Assembly: GCF_901709675.1 (NCBI RefSeq)
Contig: NC_051101.1
Coordinates: forward strand, 12,110,501 to 12,174,500
Source: Syngnathus acus
Lineage: Eukaryota; Chordata; Actinopteri; Syngnathiformes; Syngnathidae
DNA length: 64,000 nt
Direction of reading: 5' to 3'
The position numbers were made by a program, and so were the translations under genes. Under the pieces are notes generated by a model. The model worked only from the letters and a program-made list of their open reading frames with translations, had not been told where the DNA came from and did no database searches. Positions 24,139 through 59,355 of this stretch are shown here, piece after piece. Each line of letters begins with the position of its first letter. The first letter of the stretch is position 1.

Positions 24139-24144
24139 AATAAA
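24139..24144 (+). terminator. Polyadenylation signal of glrx3
   Basis: AATAAA about 210 nt after the glrx3 stop, in the expected position for a short 3' UTR. Confidence 0.6.
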
Positions 24145-25135
24145 ATCTGTATTAAACATACAGTGTCTTTTCATTTTATGCCATGTTCCAGCCTATCCCC
24201 AAAAATGTAATGGAGACTTTTAATAATAGCTATGCCAGGTCACTTTGGGCAAAAGGGGGTAAACACATGAAAAATATTTTCATGTTAGAAGGGACAGCAC
24301 CTGGTAAGCAACACTGTGAACGGTGTAGGCGTCTGTTGTGTTTATTTGTCAGTGTGTGTGCGCTTGACACAGATGAGTAAGGAGAAAGTTGGTGACATTT
24401 ACACGATCCAAAAGAACGCTGCCTGGATGCGAGGGAATTCCCCAACGAAACAACCTTAAAGTGAAACGATACGTTTGACTCATCTCTCGGGGTGAGAGAA
24501 ACTTGCCTGCATGAGATGGTTTGGAAAAGGATGCAATATGTTACAGGACTCACATTATACAACCTCACAAAATGATCCATCATTAAAATCTTACTACATT
24601 GAAATTTTTTTATCCATGTACCACAACTGATCACAAATTACAGGGGACTCGGAAAAGAGCCCTGAGGAACCCCGCAAGCTGCTGCTGGAGTTCAAAGTAT
24701 TCTTTGCTATTATCGCTATTTTATTCAGTCGTCCAGTGAAAGCAAAAAGACTCGAAGGTTTCGATGGTAAAATAACAGGGTGACCTATAAACATGGGAAT
24801 TTCACACCGCCCACATCGATACAAAGCGGCACACAAGTAAATGTTTTTAGATCAATACTTTCTATCACACCACAACACTTTCTTTCTTTAACATTTTTCA
24901 CGTTAAAAAAAAAAAAAAAAAAACTTTAATTCAATTCACTTTTGTTTTACTCAACAACACTGGCATCCTATAAAGGTTTTACATCACGTTTCTTAGTTTC
25001 AGCAAAAACGATACGAGGCATTTGGTATCGGAGCCACCTACGTGTTCACTTGCCGCATCCCCCCACGCCCCCCCTCACTTCCTCTCTGTTTGACCACAAA
25101 AAGAAAATGTGGTACAAAATTTAGACGAGCGACAT
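24145..25135. other. Intergenic gap, TNF-N upstream region
   Basis: No gene seen. It contains a reverse-transcriptase motif fragment (24641-24682, minus) and a poly-A run near 24906-24922. Sequences immediately upstream of 25136 are presumably the TNF-N promoter, but I see no clear TATA box. Confidence 0.4.
24641..24682 (-). repeat. LINE reverse-transcriptase motif fragment
   Basis: On the minus strand one frame reads CGVPQGSFPSPL, matching the GVPQGS block of non-LTR reverse transcriptases. Surrounding sequence is not recognisable as LINE. Confidence 0.5.
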
Positions 25136-25268
25136 ATGAATTTAGACAGCGAGAGCAACAACACAGCAGGTGAGTGATGCTCTCTTTGAAAATGTCGTCC
25201 TGTATCACTACAATCGAAACGATCTTTTAATTCTCGCCTGAATTGTATTTACATGGTCACGTAACAGA

Positions 25269-26169
25269 ATGGATTCCCGGCCGTGGTCCATGAAGAAGGT
25301 TCTGCTGCAGGTATGGCTCACTTTCCTCACCGTGGCCGTTCTGCTCGTGGGTGCGCTGCTCGGCTACTTCATCAAACAAGTGGCCTTCGTGGAACTACGA
25401 GAAGGCACAACGCTGAGCGGTGGAAATAATTTCAATCCGACACGTACGTCAACTTTCATTTATCTACGTTGGTGGGACAAAACTAATTGTCTACTAGATT
25501 AAATCATTAAATTGGACATATTTCTTGTTACAGGAGCTTCGTTGATGTCCGTTGGGGTATTCCCAGGTTCCTCTCATTCATACATACAAATCATGAAACG
25601 TAAGCGTCGGCAGATCTTTCAATTCTGGACTTATTTTTTTGTTTGTTAATGAATGTGGCATTGGAAAGCAATCATGATGTAACATTCACAAATACCTGCA
25701 TGAGGTTTAGGGGATTCGCAAAGGATCCCTGAGGAATGCCACAAAAAATGATTTGATGTGTCCATCTGGAGTATAGAGGCACATTTGTAGTTCTCACAAA
25801 GTTCTTTTCCCCGCAGCTTCTAAAGGACAACCTTGGGAGTCTAGCTTACCCACATGCGACCAATGCTCCCTAGAACTTCGTGATGACTCCATCCAGTTTG
25901 GGAGGGACGGCGTCTACTTCCTGTACGCCCAGGTGACCTTCACTGAACAGTCCGGAAGCGGAGAGCAACGTGTGATTGTGACAAAAAACGCCACGTCTGG
26001 CAAAAGCATCAGGAAGCTGGCTGAGGGCTACTACCCGGCGGGCACGTCCCATGGCTCCGTGTGGTTGGCCAAGATGGTGCGCCTCCGGGAGGGGGACAGC
26101 GTCAGCGTTAATATCAGTGGAGACTTTCTAACCGACGACACTTTTTGGGGCGCCTTTCAGATCCATTAG
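25269..26169 (+). CDS. TNF-N-like TNF superfamily ligand
   Basis: Three coding exons after a non-coding or uORF-bearing first exon: 25269-25443, 25534-25599 and 25817-26169; 594 nt, 197 residues. A type II protein starts MDSRPWSMKKVLLQ, with a membrane helix at about residues 12-36 and a TNF-homology domain in the last exon. Recognisable blocks are IQFGRDGVYFLYAQVTF (beta strand before the QV turn), GSVWLAKMVRLREGDSVSVN, and the terminal TFWGAFQIH, equivalent to the FFGxF(A)L end of TNF ligands. A cysteine pair (TCDQC) lies early in the domain. Position directly upstream of tnfa in the same orientation matches the TNF-N gene described in tandem with TNF-alpha in teleosts, often compared with lymphotoxin-beta. 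An upstream exon (ending 25169) holds an ATG at 25136 whose frame, after splicing, runs into a stop at 25291-25293, so translation should start at 25269. Confidence 0.85.
25707..25745 (-). repeat. LINE reverse-transcriptase motif fragment
   Basis: On the minus strand one frame reads GIPQGSFANPL, a variant of the GVPQGS block, inside the last TNF-N intron. Similar to the fragment at 24641-24682 (both have GSF). Confidence 0.5.
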
Positions 26170-27126
26170 CGGAGGCGGGGGACTCGAGACATTTGACTTA
26201 ACTCGAGCGGAGTACAGGTTTGAGATCAACAGATTATATCGTGAATCTCATCTTGTCAATTACGAGCGAGGAAAAATAGCAAGTTTGAGCACATTGTACC
26301 TCACTTTGTTTTGTTGGTTGGGTTCAGTAGGTGAATCCAAACTGCAATATTTTGACTGGCCACTCGGTAGCGCTGTTTCCTCCTCGCGTTTAACAAACAC
26401 TTTCACTTTGTGTGACGTCGCAGCGACGACACAAACCACTGAATTGCTGAGCGGCCAATTAAGCGGCTCACGAGTCACTATTAAGTGACATCATAATAAA
26501 CACACACACATAGCATACCTTAATCAATACACACCCGTGTTAAGTAATTTTAATTATTCTATGAATAGACTTCTTCAAAAGTGTAATCAGTTTTATATTC
26601 TAGAAATATGCCGTCTAAGTAAAATATGTTGTGAATCAGAAATGAATGTTACTGCTAATTTGCCGGGCAAACTGAATATCATGTATTATATTGTCATGTT
26701 TTAAAAAAAATATTATTTTATTTTTCAATGTTATTGGAATAGGTCACATTGCAAGTCGTTTATTGATTTATTTTAATGTTTAATGTTAATGCTTATTGTT
26801 ATATTGGCTTTGTTGAGGATTTTTTTCAAGCTAAAGATTGTATTTACTATTTTTAATGTGGTTAATTTTTTTAGTTTTCTATATAAAACTGCAAAGCATT
26901 TATGGATTTTGTATACGTTATACATTGAGAGATACTAATTATAACATCGGTTGTAGGTAAAATACCAATCATTTATTGATTTATGAATTTTCAATTGATA
27001 ATTTTGTATGCTGATTTTAAAAAGTGCAATCCAAACAATTCATTTGAATTTATTCCAGTGTATAAGAATAAATAAAATCCAAGAATAGAATTGTTCCCAC
27101 TATTTTAATTTCATTGCAAACCCTCC
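26170..27126. other. AT-rich TNF-N 3' flank
   Basis: Very AT-rich sequence with several ATTTA and TTTATTGATTTAT stretches, compatible with an unstable cytokine-type 3' UTR. Overlapping AATAAA signals occur at 27067-27076. No gene is seen. Confidence 0.45.
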
Positions 27127-27195
27127 TTAGGTTTTCTTTTTTCCCCCTAAGCATTGACTTGTGGCATGAACCTTGAAATTGCTACAAATTGCCTT

Positions 27196-27310
27196 TTCCG
27201 CGAGGCTGACGTCACGGAAAAGTGTCCTCCCATTGGTCAGGCCTCGCCTGATGTCATTATCAGAACTGGTCCTTCCAGAACTTCTTTTACGCACACGAAA
27301 GGGAAACCAG
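27196..27310. promoter_or_regulatory. Isolated promoter-like patch with CRE and CCAAT
   Basis: A GC-richer island in AT-rich DNA. It holds the palindrome GCTGACGTCACGG (CRE at 27207-27214), an inverted CCAAT box (CCCATTGGTCA, near 27231) and ATGATGTCATTATCAG-like sequence near 27251. No open gene follows on either strand, so it could be an enhancer, a non-coding RNA promoter or a conserved element of the TNF pair. Confidence 0.35.
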
Positions 27311-30300
27311 CTGGCTAAGTGCCTGGTCACTCAACCATACATAATATAATTTCTTACAATTAAATATGTTTAATCAATATATTTTTTACAATTCATATAT
27401 TTATATACAATAAAAATATTAGACAGACAAGTCATACATTTTTGCAATGACTTAATTTGCTCTACAATTTGTCTTCAGTTAAGAACTTTGAATAATAATT
27501 ATGACTATATTTTTTAGTTAGTCAATCCCCACTAAATCGTTGCTCATCTTTTTCATCCCTGCTATAGCGTGAAATTTTAGATTCAGATTTTTGTGTGTTT
27601 GAATAAATTCAAATAAATTGAAACCAAGCGTGATGACCCATTTTTAAATTCCATAGGTAGCTGTGCATCATATTAATAAACTGGGGTTCACTGAATTCGT
27701 CATTTGCTTTACTTCCTCAATTGTGACGACAACTGTTCATTCCCAAATGGCTCACGTCATAAATGTTTGCCAGGTAGCCTGATTGCTAAACTTTCCCCAA
27801 GATCTTGTCGTAACAAAGCATTGCTGTCATCACCTTCCCCAGGTGCCCGTCAAAACTTCCTGGTTTACTTCCTCCCAGCCAATAGGCTGAAAAAGAGGCG
27901 TGAAGACGTCAACACACTTTTACACAACACACAATGCCCTGCAGTCATCCATTACGATCGTGTTTCACAAATTAAATACATTTTGATGCAATTCCACTGA
28001 CTACGTTGGAAGAAAAATAGTTAATTTGATAGTTTATTTTTCAGTATTTATATTCTAGGTTGATGCTACTCAACTCAATTAATTCCTGAAAAACTAATTA
28101 ACCCCGCGCAATTGCTGTAAAATGGGGGCAAGACTTTTTTTTTTTTTTAAATAAAATATACCATATTAGTCTTTGCTTCTTAACCCTGAGCTAACTGAGA
28201 CACAGGCATCTGTTAGAAAAACAGAGTTCCCAATATTGGCAAACCCCCAAACCCGTACAATTAATAATTGGCCGAAATGAACGTAACCGCAACAACCGAT
28301 TTCAAATTCAGATGAAAACTTGTAGCTGGTCCAAAAAGTCATCAGCTGCTTCCAACTCAAAAGATCTCGAGATGGGAATTAAAACCGGTTCTTTTTGAAA
28401 ACCGGTTGTCAATCATTTGATTCCCTGGAACGAAGACATTCTTGATGTTTTCGCATACGAAGGAAGCAGTTTGGCTCATGGATAGATGGAATTCCACTTG
28501 CTTTGCAAATAATTGATGATACCACACGCAAAGAGTCTATTTTGGTTCTGCATTTTTCTAACATGGCTCAACCGTGCAAGGTCATTGTTTACTCTTTTAT
28601 ATTCTTTTGATTTATGGGGTATTATGTTGCTACGCTAACGTAGCATCAGTCGCTTTATGTTTCTGAGCCTTGGTGGCACTTTCTGCCACTTTTAGACTAC
28701 ATTCATTTCCAAATTGAGAATCTTTGGAATTTGAAGCGGGGTTGGGGAAGGCCGAATGGAAATATGCGTGACAAGGATCAGTGAGAAAGAATCTGGTGAG
28801 TGCGGTTAAAAAAAAAGAAAGGTCACTAGGGTCCACCTGGATGTGGCTGGCGTTCATCAAAAGCCAGCTTTGTCTTGGGGGAGTTTGTCGTTACACAAGT
28901 CCCACAAGTTGTGGGGAAAGTTGCCCAAATATTCCACACGCGCACAATAAATGAACAAATAGCAATGAATGAACGTGACAGGAGTGATCTGCCTGGACTG
29001 GTTGGGCACGCTGGAAAAATAGTTGAGTAATCCACAGCGTGCAAACCTGTTTGACGAAGTTGATTGTTGGCCATTTTCCACTGTTCTGCAAGGAAAATTG
29101 GGTTGGCTTTCGTCCATCTGACGCCCCCGGTTGTGTGGGCAAGTGTACCGATACTCAGCATTGCCTCTCTCTTTGATTAACGTCAGCCCACATAATTGAT
29201 CATTTGGAAAGATTTCCCATTCAGTGAACTTCTATTTATTCCCAGGACATGACCTCATTACATAGATGCAACATGGACACCATATAAAACTGTTTATTTA
29301 TAGTTTCATCCTTCCATATGCTTAATAAATAATAATACAACAAAAATAAATATAATAAAAATATCAAATATAATAAAAATAATAGTTATTCAAATAGTTA
29401 TTTAAATTTTTGTATTTAGTTTTATCCTTCCATGTGCTTAATAAATAAAAATAAAATAAAAATAAATACAATAATAATTAAATATAATACAAATATAAAA
29501 TATAATATAATAAAATAGAAATAATAGTTATTCATATACATTCAGATGGTTCATTTGGAATGCACACCAATGACGTGAATTTACCTTAGGTATTCTTCAT
29601 GAAAAGTCGTCTTTTAGAAATGATTGTCCATTTTTTGATTTGAAAACAAATAGTGGGATCTTAAAATGGGCAGTGAACACAGCAGGTGGAATAAAGTTAT
29701 GCGCTCCCTGTTACATGTTCCGGTTAAGGACTGGCTGACTCCAAAGTAAAGTGCATATAATATGTAAAAAGTTAAATAAAACACATATTCAGGTGGACAA
29801 ATACCACAGAAAAGAGTATAATCAATTTTGATGAATGCAATCAAATGTAAAGAATAAAAATAAAGTCCATAAAGTGGTTTAAGGTTTCTTGCATGCCAAT
29901 CAAATCAAGTGCTCAGTTATAAATAGTTTCAGAGACTAGTTTTAAGGTGACGTTACAGCTTGTTATGACAAGTAGTGATACCTCTAAAAATAACTTTTGT
30001 TTCCTTTTTTAACTTGTTTGATGTGCTTGGCTGGTTAACAAAAGAACAATCATTCTTTTCATGGCGTTGTGGTTTTGGCTTTGTTGTGAATTCCCACAGA
30101 ATTTTACAATTGTTTGATGTTATTCTAAATTCAGACTTTTTTTTTTTTAACCTCATTTAAGACACTATGCCGGGAAAAAAAACAAAAAGTGTGACTTAAT
30201 AGTTATTTACAGAGGGTCCTGCAAGGACAAACCCATCATAGAGAATTTGACTGACTGCTATCAAATGTGAGGAACATATCCTTTTCAGATGGGAGAAATA

Positions 30301-30531
30301 AGTCAAAATAAAATAAGGAAGGAAAATTGCAGAATCTGCAATCTTTTCAGCTCTTTTTTTTTTTTTTTTTTTTGATGGGCCCACGTGGCTTTCTTGGCTT
30401 CATCCTAAAAAAATGTTGCGAAATCTGCCAACCTCGAATTTGTGGTTCCCTTTTTTTTTTTTTTTTCTTCTTCCTACTACTTTTTGTACTCGATCCAAGT
30501 GGCGGAGCTTCGCTTTCAATTGTGACATCAT
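27311..30531. other. Gene-free AT-rich spacer between TNF-N and tnfa
   Basis: No coding exon is supported. Contents are homopolymer runs, an imperfect tandem duplication at about 29290-29535, and the tnfa upstream region at the right end. Frames such as 28826-29161 (minus) have no family resemblance. Confidence 0.5.
29290..29535. repeat. Imperfect tandem duplication, AT-rich
   Basis: Two copies of about 116 bp. Each has a TAGTTT-ATCCTTCCAT block (29301 and 29417), then TGCTTAATAAATAA, a run of ATAAAAATAAATA-type sequence and TAATAGTTATTCA. The copies differ by substitutions and small indels. Confidence 0.65.
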
Positions 30532-30542
30532 GGGAGTTTCCC
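30532..30542 (+). promoter_or_regulatory. NF-kappaB site of the tnfa promoter
   Basis: GGGAGTTTCCC is a perfect match to the kappaB consensus (GGGRNNYYCC) about 25 bp upstream of a TATA-like AATAAAAG at 30556-30563 and about 130 bp upstream of the tnfa ATG. NF-kappaB control of TNF genes is well established; use of this site is inferred. Confidence 0.7.
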
Positions 30543-30555
30543 ATCCTGCACAGAC

Positions 30556-30563
30556 AATAAAAG
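30556..30563 (+). promoter_or_regulatory. TATA-like box of tnfa
   Basis: AATAAAAG placed so that transcription would begin near 30585-30590, giving a 5' UTR of about 75 nt. Confidence 0.45.
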
Positions 30564-30627
30564 AACAGGCCTTCTGACAGACACTTCACTCTCACCAGCG
30601 GGAGTAGAAGTGATCCCAAAAGAGCGC

Positions 30628-30661
30628 TCAAATCAAATCAAATCAAATCAAATCAAATCAT
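30628..30661 (+). repeat. Pentanucleotide repeat abutting the tnfa start codon
   Basis: Six to seven copies of TCAAA run to within two bases of the tnfa ATG (30663), so they should lie in the 5' UTR. Confidence 0.9.
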
Positions 30662-30662
30662 C

Positions 30663-32373
30663 ATGGTGGCTTTGACTTCAACACCGGCCGACGTGGAAGC
30701 GGCAGTGGGTCTCCGGGAGGAGGAGAAGACGGTGGTGGTGGTGGAGAAGCGCTCGTACTCGGCCTGGATGTGGAGGCTGTCTGCTGGCCTCCTAGTGGCT
30801 GCGCTGTGCTTGGGCATGGTGCTGCTCTTCGCCTGGTACTGGCACGGACGATCGGATGGCAAGGTATGAAGTGGCGTCTCGAAGGGAAAAAGAAAAAATG
30901 TCCCTGGAAGAATCTCTTCTAATGCTTCTTGCTTCCATTAGACGCCTTCGGTGGGCCCGACGCTGGCGCTGGTTGCCGACGAGGACAAGTCCGATCCCCA
31001 CCACACACTGAAGAAGATCAGCAGCAAAGCCAAGGCGGCCATTCATCTCGAAGGTGAGATGTCGAGAACATCCAGTGAGAGCTTGCGGGTGGACCTGATT
31101 TCTGGGATGCTGCGCAAGTTCTGATAAATCTGCGTAGTTTTAGTTTGTTCAAAATTGAACACATTTTGGAGAGCGAACCAGTAAATTTATATTATTCATT
31201 TTAATGTTGTTTTACGCTTCTAAGCTATTTCAATAAGCTACAATAGCATCAAAATCTCTGCTTTTTATATTTTGTTAACAAGAAGAGTAAAAAAAATTCA
31301 AAGAAACGACTAAATAAATTGCAAATTTTGAAGAAAAAAATATTGATGGAACCTTTCAATGTATAAGCCATTCTTAATTTAATGAAATGAAATATTTGAA
31401 TTGAAATTATAAAAAAAAAAACTTTTAACCAACAAAATACATTTTAATTTGCAAATGTACATTTCTTTTAAAAAGTAATGAATTTTGAGGTAAGAATCAT
31501 TATACACTATGAATTCATATTTTAATTTTAAGAGAAATAATTCTGAGGTGCTTAAATAAAAGAAGCATATTCTTAATTTAAATTGATTAATTGATTTTTT
31601 AATCCTGCGATTGGCTGGCAACCGGTTCAGGGTGTCCCCCGCCTACTGCCCGATGACGGCTGGGATAGGCTCCAGCACTCCCGCGACCCCCGTGGGGACT
31701 AAGCGGTTCAGAAAATGGATGGATGGATGGATTTTTTAATTCATTTTTTTTTTTCTTCTTAAATATTATATCAGGGTCATTCCTAATTGCCGAAAGAAAA
31801 ATGGTAATTCACAAAACTAAAAGCGGTCATTGTGCAAGTGTGCAAGCTTTGTGGTCATTGTACAAGCTTTAACAAGCTTTTGTTTGTCTGCTCTCGCCAG
31901 GTATTCATGAAGAAGGTGACAGCGTAAAGGAAAAGCTGCAATGGCGTAACGGCCAAGGTCAGGCCTTCGCGCAGGGCGGCCTGACCCTGCACAACAACCA
32001 GATCGTGGTGCCGCACACCGGCCTCTACTTCGTCTACAGCCAGGCGTCCTTCCGCGTCTCCTGCAGCGAAGACGGCCTGGAACACGACACGGCGTCTCCG
32101 GGGAAGCGCCTGGCGCCCCTCAGCCACCGCGTGTGGCGCTACTCGGACTCTGTGGGCAGCAAGGCCTCGCTGATGAGCGCCGTACGCTCGGCGTGCCAGC
32201 AAAGCACGTCCGTCGAGGAGGATCAGCGCTACAAGCACGGCTGGTACAACGCCTTGTACCTGGGGGCCGTCTTCCAGCTCAACAAAGACGACCAGCTGTG
32301 GACCGAGACCAACCAACTGTCCGAGCTGGAGACGGACGGCGGCAAGACCTTTTTCGGCGTCTTCGCCCTCTGA
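30663..32373 (+). CDS. tnfa: Tumor necrosis factor alpha
   Basis: Three coding exons: 30663-30863, 30942-31053 and 31901-32373; 786 nt, 261 residues. It is a type II cytokine with a membrane helix at about residues 39-60 (LSAGLLVAALCLGMVLLFAW). The linker ends ISSKAKAAIHLEG, as in other fish TNF-alpha proteins, and is followed by the TNF-homology domain. That domain includes GQGQAFAQGGLTL, VPHTGLYFVYSQASFRVSC, a second cysteine in VRSACQQ (the likely disulfide partner), NALYLGAVFQL and the C-terminal TFFGVFAL. The trimer binds TNF receptors to drive inflammation. Most vertebrate TNF genes have four exons; here the short linker exons appear joined in exon 2. The last intron (31054-31900) carries a LINE-type 3' tail. 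Upstream lie a kappaB site and TATA-like box; AUUUA motifs follow the stop. Confidence 0.94.
31604..31732 (+). repeat. LINE/SINE 3' tail (L2-like) in tnfa intron 2
   Basis: A sequence common throughout teleost genomes: GATTGGCTGGCAACCGGTTC, then GGGTGTCCCCCGCCT, GGGATAGGCTCCAGCA, and a terminal GATGGATGGATGG microsatellite tail. It matches the shared 3' end of L2-type LINEs and the SINEs that use them. No 5' body is present. Confidence 0.8.
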
Positions 32374-32640
32374 CCAACTCTACGGCTGTGTTCGAAATCA
32401 CTCCGGTTTCACGTGAACTTTGACAAAGTGATTTGCCGGCACTCGATGAATCGCTTCCGCCGTTTATAAAAATCTTTATATTGAGATTAGAGCATCGATA
32501 AGGATGAACGATTCCAAACGCAGTCTCTGCCTTTATTCATCGTACAACGGTGATTGAGAACTGCTTCAATCTCAATGGAGATGACCTCGAGCGGATGCCA
32601 TCTTTGTACGAACTGCAACAGTTTGCAACTCCATTTGCGC

Positions 32641-32690
32641 TATTTATTTTTTTACATTTATTTTATATTTTTTAATAAGTTATTTGCAAT
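32641..32690 (+). promoter_or_regulatory. AU-rich element in the tnfa 3' UTR
   Basis: TATTTATTTTTTTACATTTA contains overlapping UAUUUAU nonamer-type elements and further U-rich sequence, about 270 nt after the stop and before an AATAAA at 32734-32739. Such elements destabilise TNF mRNA through TTP in mammals; the role here is inferred. Confidence 0.6.
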
Positions 32691-32733
32691 GTCACGTTTG
32701 GAATGTGGACTCTCGTGTGTCTTGTCTGGTACA

Positions 32734-32739
32734 AATAAA
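32734..32739 (+). terminator. Polyadenylation signal of tnfa
   Basis: AATAAA about 360 nt downstream of the tnfa stop codon. Confidence 0.6.
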
Positions 32740-35700
32740 AACGCACTCACTTACAAGAGGGGGAAGTTGTCAAACTGCTTCAGCCGGCCAGACACACACA
32801 CACACACACACACGGATCACAAATCCCTACATGGGGAGCAAACAGTCCCTTTGTCTGGTCAAAATTGGGAATTTCCTCTATCTTTAAGAGTGCAGTGTCA
32901 GGTGAAGGCCCACAGAAGCCTCAACCCACAGTGGGGTTTCCCAACCCTCTCACCATCCTACGTGTTACCTACCACACATACCAACCACCTCTGTAAGTCA
33001 GCTGTGTGTGTGAGCGGATGTGTGTGTCATACAAACCACTGGTTACACAGACATTCTATACCAAGTAAAAAAAATACTTGGGCTTAGGTGTTCACCAAAA
33101 AATGAGGCACAGGAAGTAGCATACATGAGAGACCAGCTGTCACAAAAATTCAATACGTGTAGAAATCATTGCATGTAGAAATGTTCTAGCTGAGATTTGA
33201 CATATTTCGCAGCCTTTTCAACCTTTTTGTATTTCGATATGTGGGTCAAAGACTACCCGTCAATGACAGAACATTTCGTCAGAAGGTCACGTGAACTTTG
33301 AGTTGAAAAAAGGTCAGAGGACAACACGAGGAAAGAAAGTCTACCGTGTCCAAGTCGTTTTGAGAAAATAAAGGGCAAATAAATTGATACAAGCATCTAT
33401 AAATTGAGTGTTTGTCAAAAATATTATGCAGTAAATTGGTTTGAGGGGAGATGTAATATATATTTGAAGTTATATTTTAACGGGTAAATTGAATTAAAAG
33501 TTGTTGAGATTCAGACCAAATTAACATCCTAATCAAATGACAGCTTGCTATGGGGCTAATGTTAGCTAGCAGCTAGCATTATGCTTTGCTAAGCTATTCA
33601 ACTAAAAACAACCAAATATTTCATACGAATATATAATAAAGACGTGAGAAAATGTTTTTCACCAACCTTATGATGGAAGTATGCTTGCCAGTCTGTCCTT
33701 TTTGAAGTGGCTACTATTATTTCTTTCTTCAACCATTTTATGGCATCTTCTCTGTTTATCCTCTTGACCCACAGATTCCACTGAATTCGTTGAGATTTCT
33801 TTTACTGAAAGAAATGAATAAAAAATCAACTTTATTTGCGGAATATCTAGTTGTGCAACCTTAAACACAAGTTTTCGTTATTGTTTAGTTAGTGATAGTC
33901 AAGCCTGTATTGCCAGGCGCAAATATTCATCTATTGTTTCAAAACATTTCGAATCTATCTATAAAAAGTAACATCTAACATCAATGCGTGCGATGTCAAC
34001 ACTAACTCATTGTTCTTCGCTCGGCATTTTTGTTTTTACCGTTTTTTCTGTGCCTCCTTCGTGAGCCTTATGTGGGTCAACCGAACAACAGAACAATGCT
34101 GTAATTGTTATTGCGGAACTAACAAGTTAATAATAGTCTAAAAGGTGAAAAGTTAGGAAACGTTTCTACACGCTAACGTCGCTTAAAAAAGTGTGTTAAT
34201 TTGCCCAAACACAAATTTAATTTATGTACAATAAACGATTGAACTGTCTGTAAAACTACTGTAGTGCCATCTAGCGGATCGGTATGGTAATGCACGCGTC
34301 ATCATCAAGTATTAGAAAGTTCTTGATGTGGGAATTTGAAAAAAGAATGATTTTTATTGATGGAACTCACATATTTGCATACACATAATTTGAACTATAT
34401 TAACATTTACAGTATGATCTTAGATAATTGAGTGAATACAAACATGTGCAAGATTTACCAGAGTAGTTCTGCATTCATATTACGTATTGTTTATGATACA
34501 CTGTGATATAACTGCACGCTTCATAAATACTAGATATAAATTATGGCCTATTTATTTCATTTGCTTAGCCACTCCCGCACCCTGAGCTAATGTGGATCAT
34601 AATAACAAACTCTTAAAGTGCCCGCTCAAATAATATACAAATAGCGCATTAAAAGTTAGAGGTTATAATAATTCTCATGTGACTGTCTTGCTTTACCCAA
34701 AACAAACAAAACAATTTTTTTATGATAAAACGATAAAAGAAATTTGAGGATGTGTATCTAAAATACAAAACCTTTAGCAACAGTTTGCTATTTGTCTGTA
34801 ATAGTAAACAAGATTTTTCAATCAGGTTGATGAGTTTGAGTGTGAACGGCACATGCAAACAAACATTGTCACTTCACTTTACGAAAATGAAAGCCACGAG
34901 ATTTGCCTATGTAGAAAAAAAAAAATCAATAAGAGAACTTCTGTGACATCTGAGCTGTGCTTGTCATGTGAAAGTGTCACTTTCCTAAAAACAGGCAAAT
35001 TGGAGGGGAAAAGAATACGAAAGAAAATCCAAGCTCTATAAAGACGTGTAAATGAAATACAAATGATCTTTCAAAATGGTGTTGTTCACTGTGTGAACAG
35101 TACATGCAGACTAACATCAATGTCATGTGACTGCTAAAAAAACAACCCAATTTGTGTGTTAGGGGGGAAAAAAAAGTGTAACTAAATTGACATAGTAGAG
35201 CTTCTAAAAGTGGGCAAGTGCTTTACTTCACCAAAAAGACAACAACAGAAATAATAATACAAATGTAAGGTAAAAATCTCAGCTGTGCTTGTCGTGTTCA
35301 TTTATGTACACAAGTAGAAAGTTCTTTGCGCATGCGGGTACATTTCAGTTTTACTGCCACTGTAACAGCTGACAAAAGTCTCTATGATATTTACTCGCCG
35401 TCCTCATCCAGTCTCCACTTTATGGCTGAAAATTTCTTGACGCAACGCACGTGACAAAAACAGGACCACGGAGAACAAGTGTGTGGGTGTGTGTAGTGAA
35501 GACACAAAAGTTCCGGAACGTCTCCCCCAAAAGCTCTGCATGATGGAGAGGTTTGAGTGTGGGGATGTGCTTGCTATTGCCACGGCGACCGAGCGCCGAT
35601 AACAAGTCACAGTGTCAGGTGGCAGAGCCGGCCCAAGCCGCCATTCATTGTTAAATTTCAAACAAAGACAGTCACACACACTCTCAGTCAGATGGAATCG

Positions 35701-35956
35701 GATCCATACTTGCAGGTGACGCACTTAACAGGAGACTCCCACATACACACATGGGACACACAAACAGGACACACACGCAATCATACTCAACCCGAAATTG
35801 CTCCTGTCTGCCCCCTAGTGGTCGTGGGGGGTCCTTGGCAGGTGCTTAGCTATCGTAGGCCTTGGGCTGACTCTGTCAAGTGGTGTGGATGCCCCAGTGT
35901 GCTCCCCCTTCCCCGTGATGAGTTCCAGGGTCTGGTGTTTTTTCCCAGGGTCCGGT
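32740..35956. other. Gap between tnfa and gabbr1, gabbr1 3' UTR at right
   Basis: No gene is supported. It contains a CA-repeat near 32790-32813. A minus-strand stretch at about 33670-33808 has acceptor and donor candidates but encodes nothing I recognise. The gabbr1 3' UTR (minus strand) should fill the right part; one candidate AATAAA on that strand is at 34353-34358. Confidence 0.4.

Positions 35957-59355
<23,399 letters not shown>

Noticed and set aside
33670-33808. Minus-strand exon-like stretch with charged peptide
   Set aside because: Splice-site candidates exist but the peptide is not recognised and no neighbouring exon is found.
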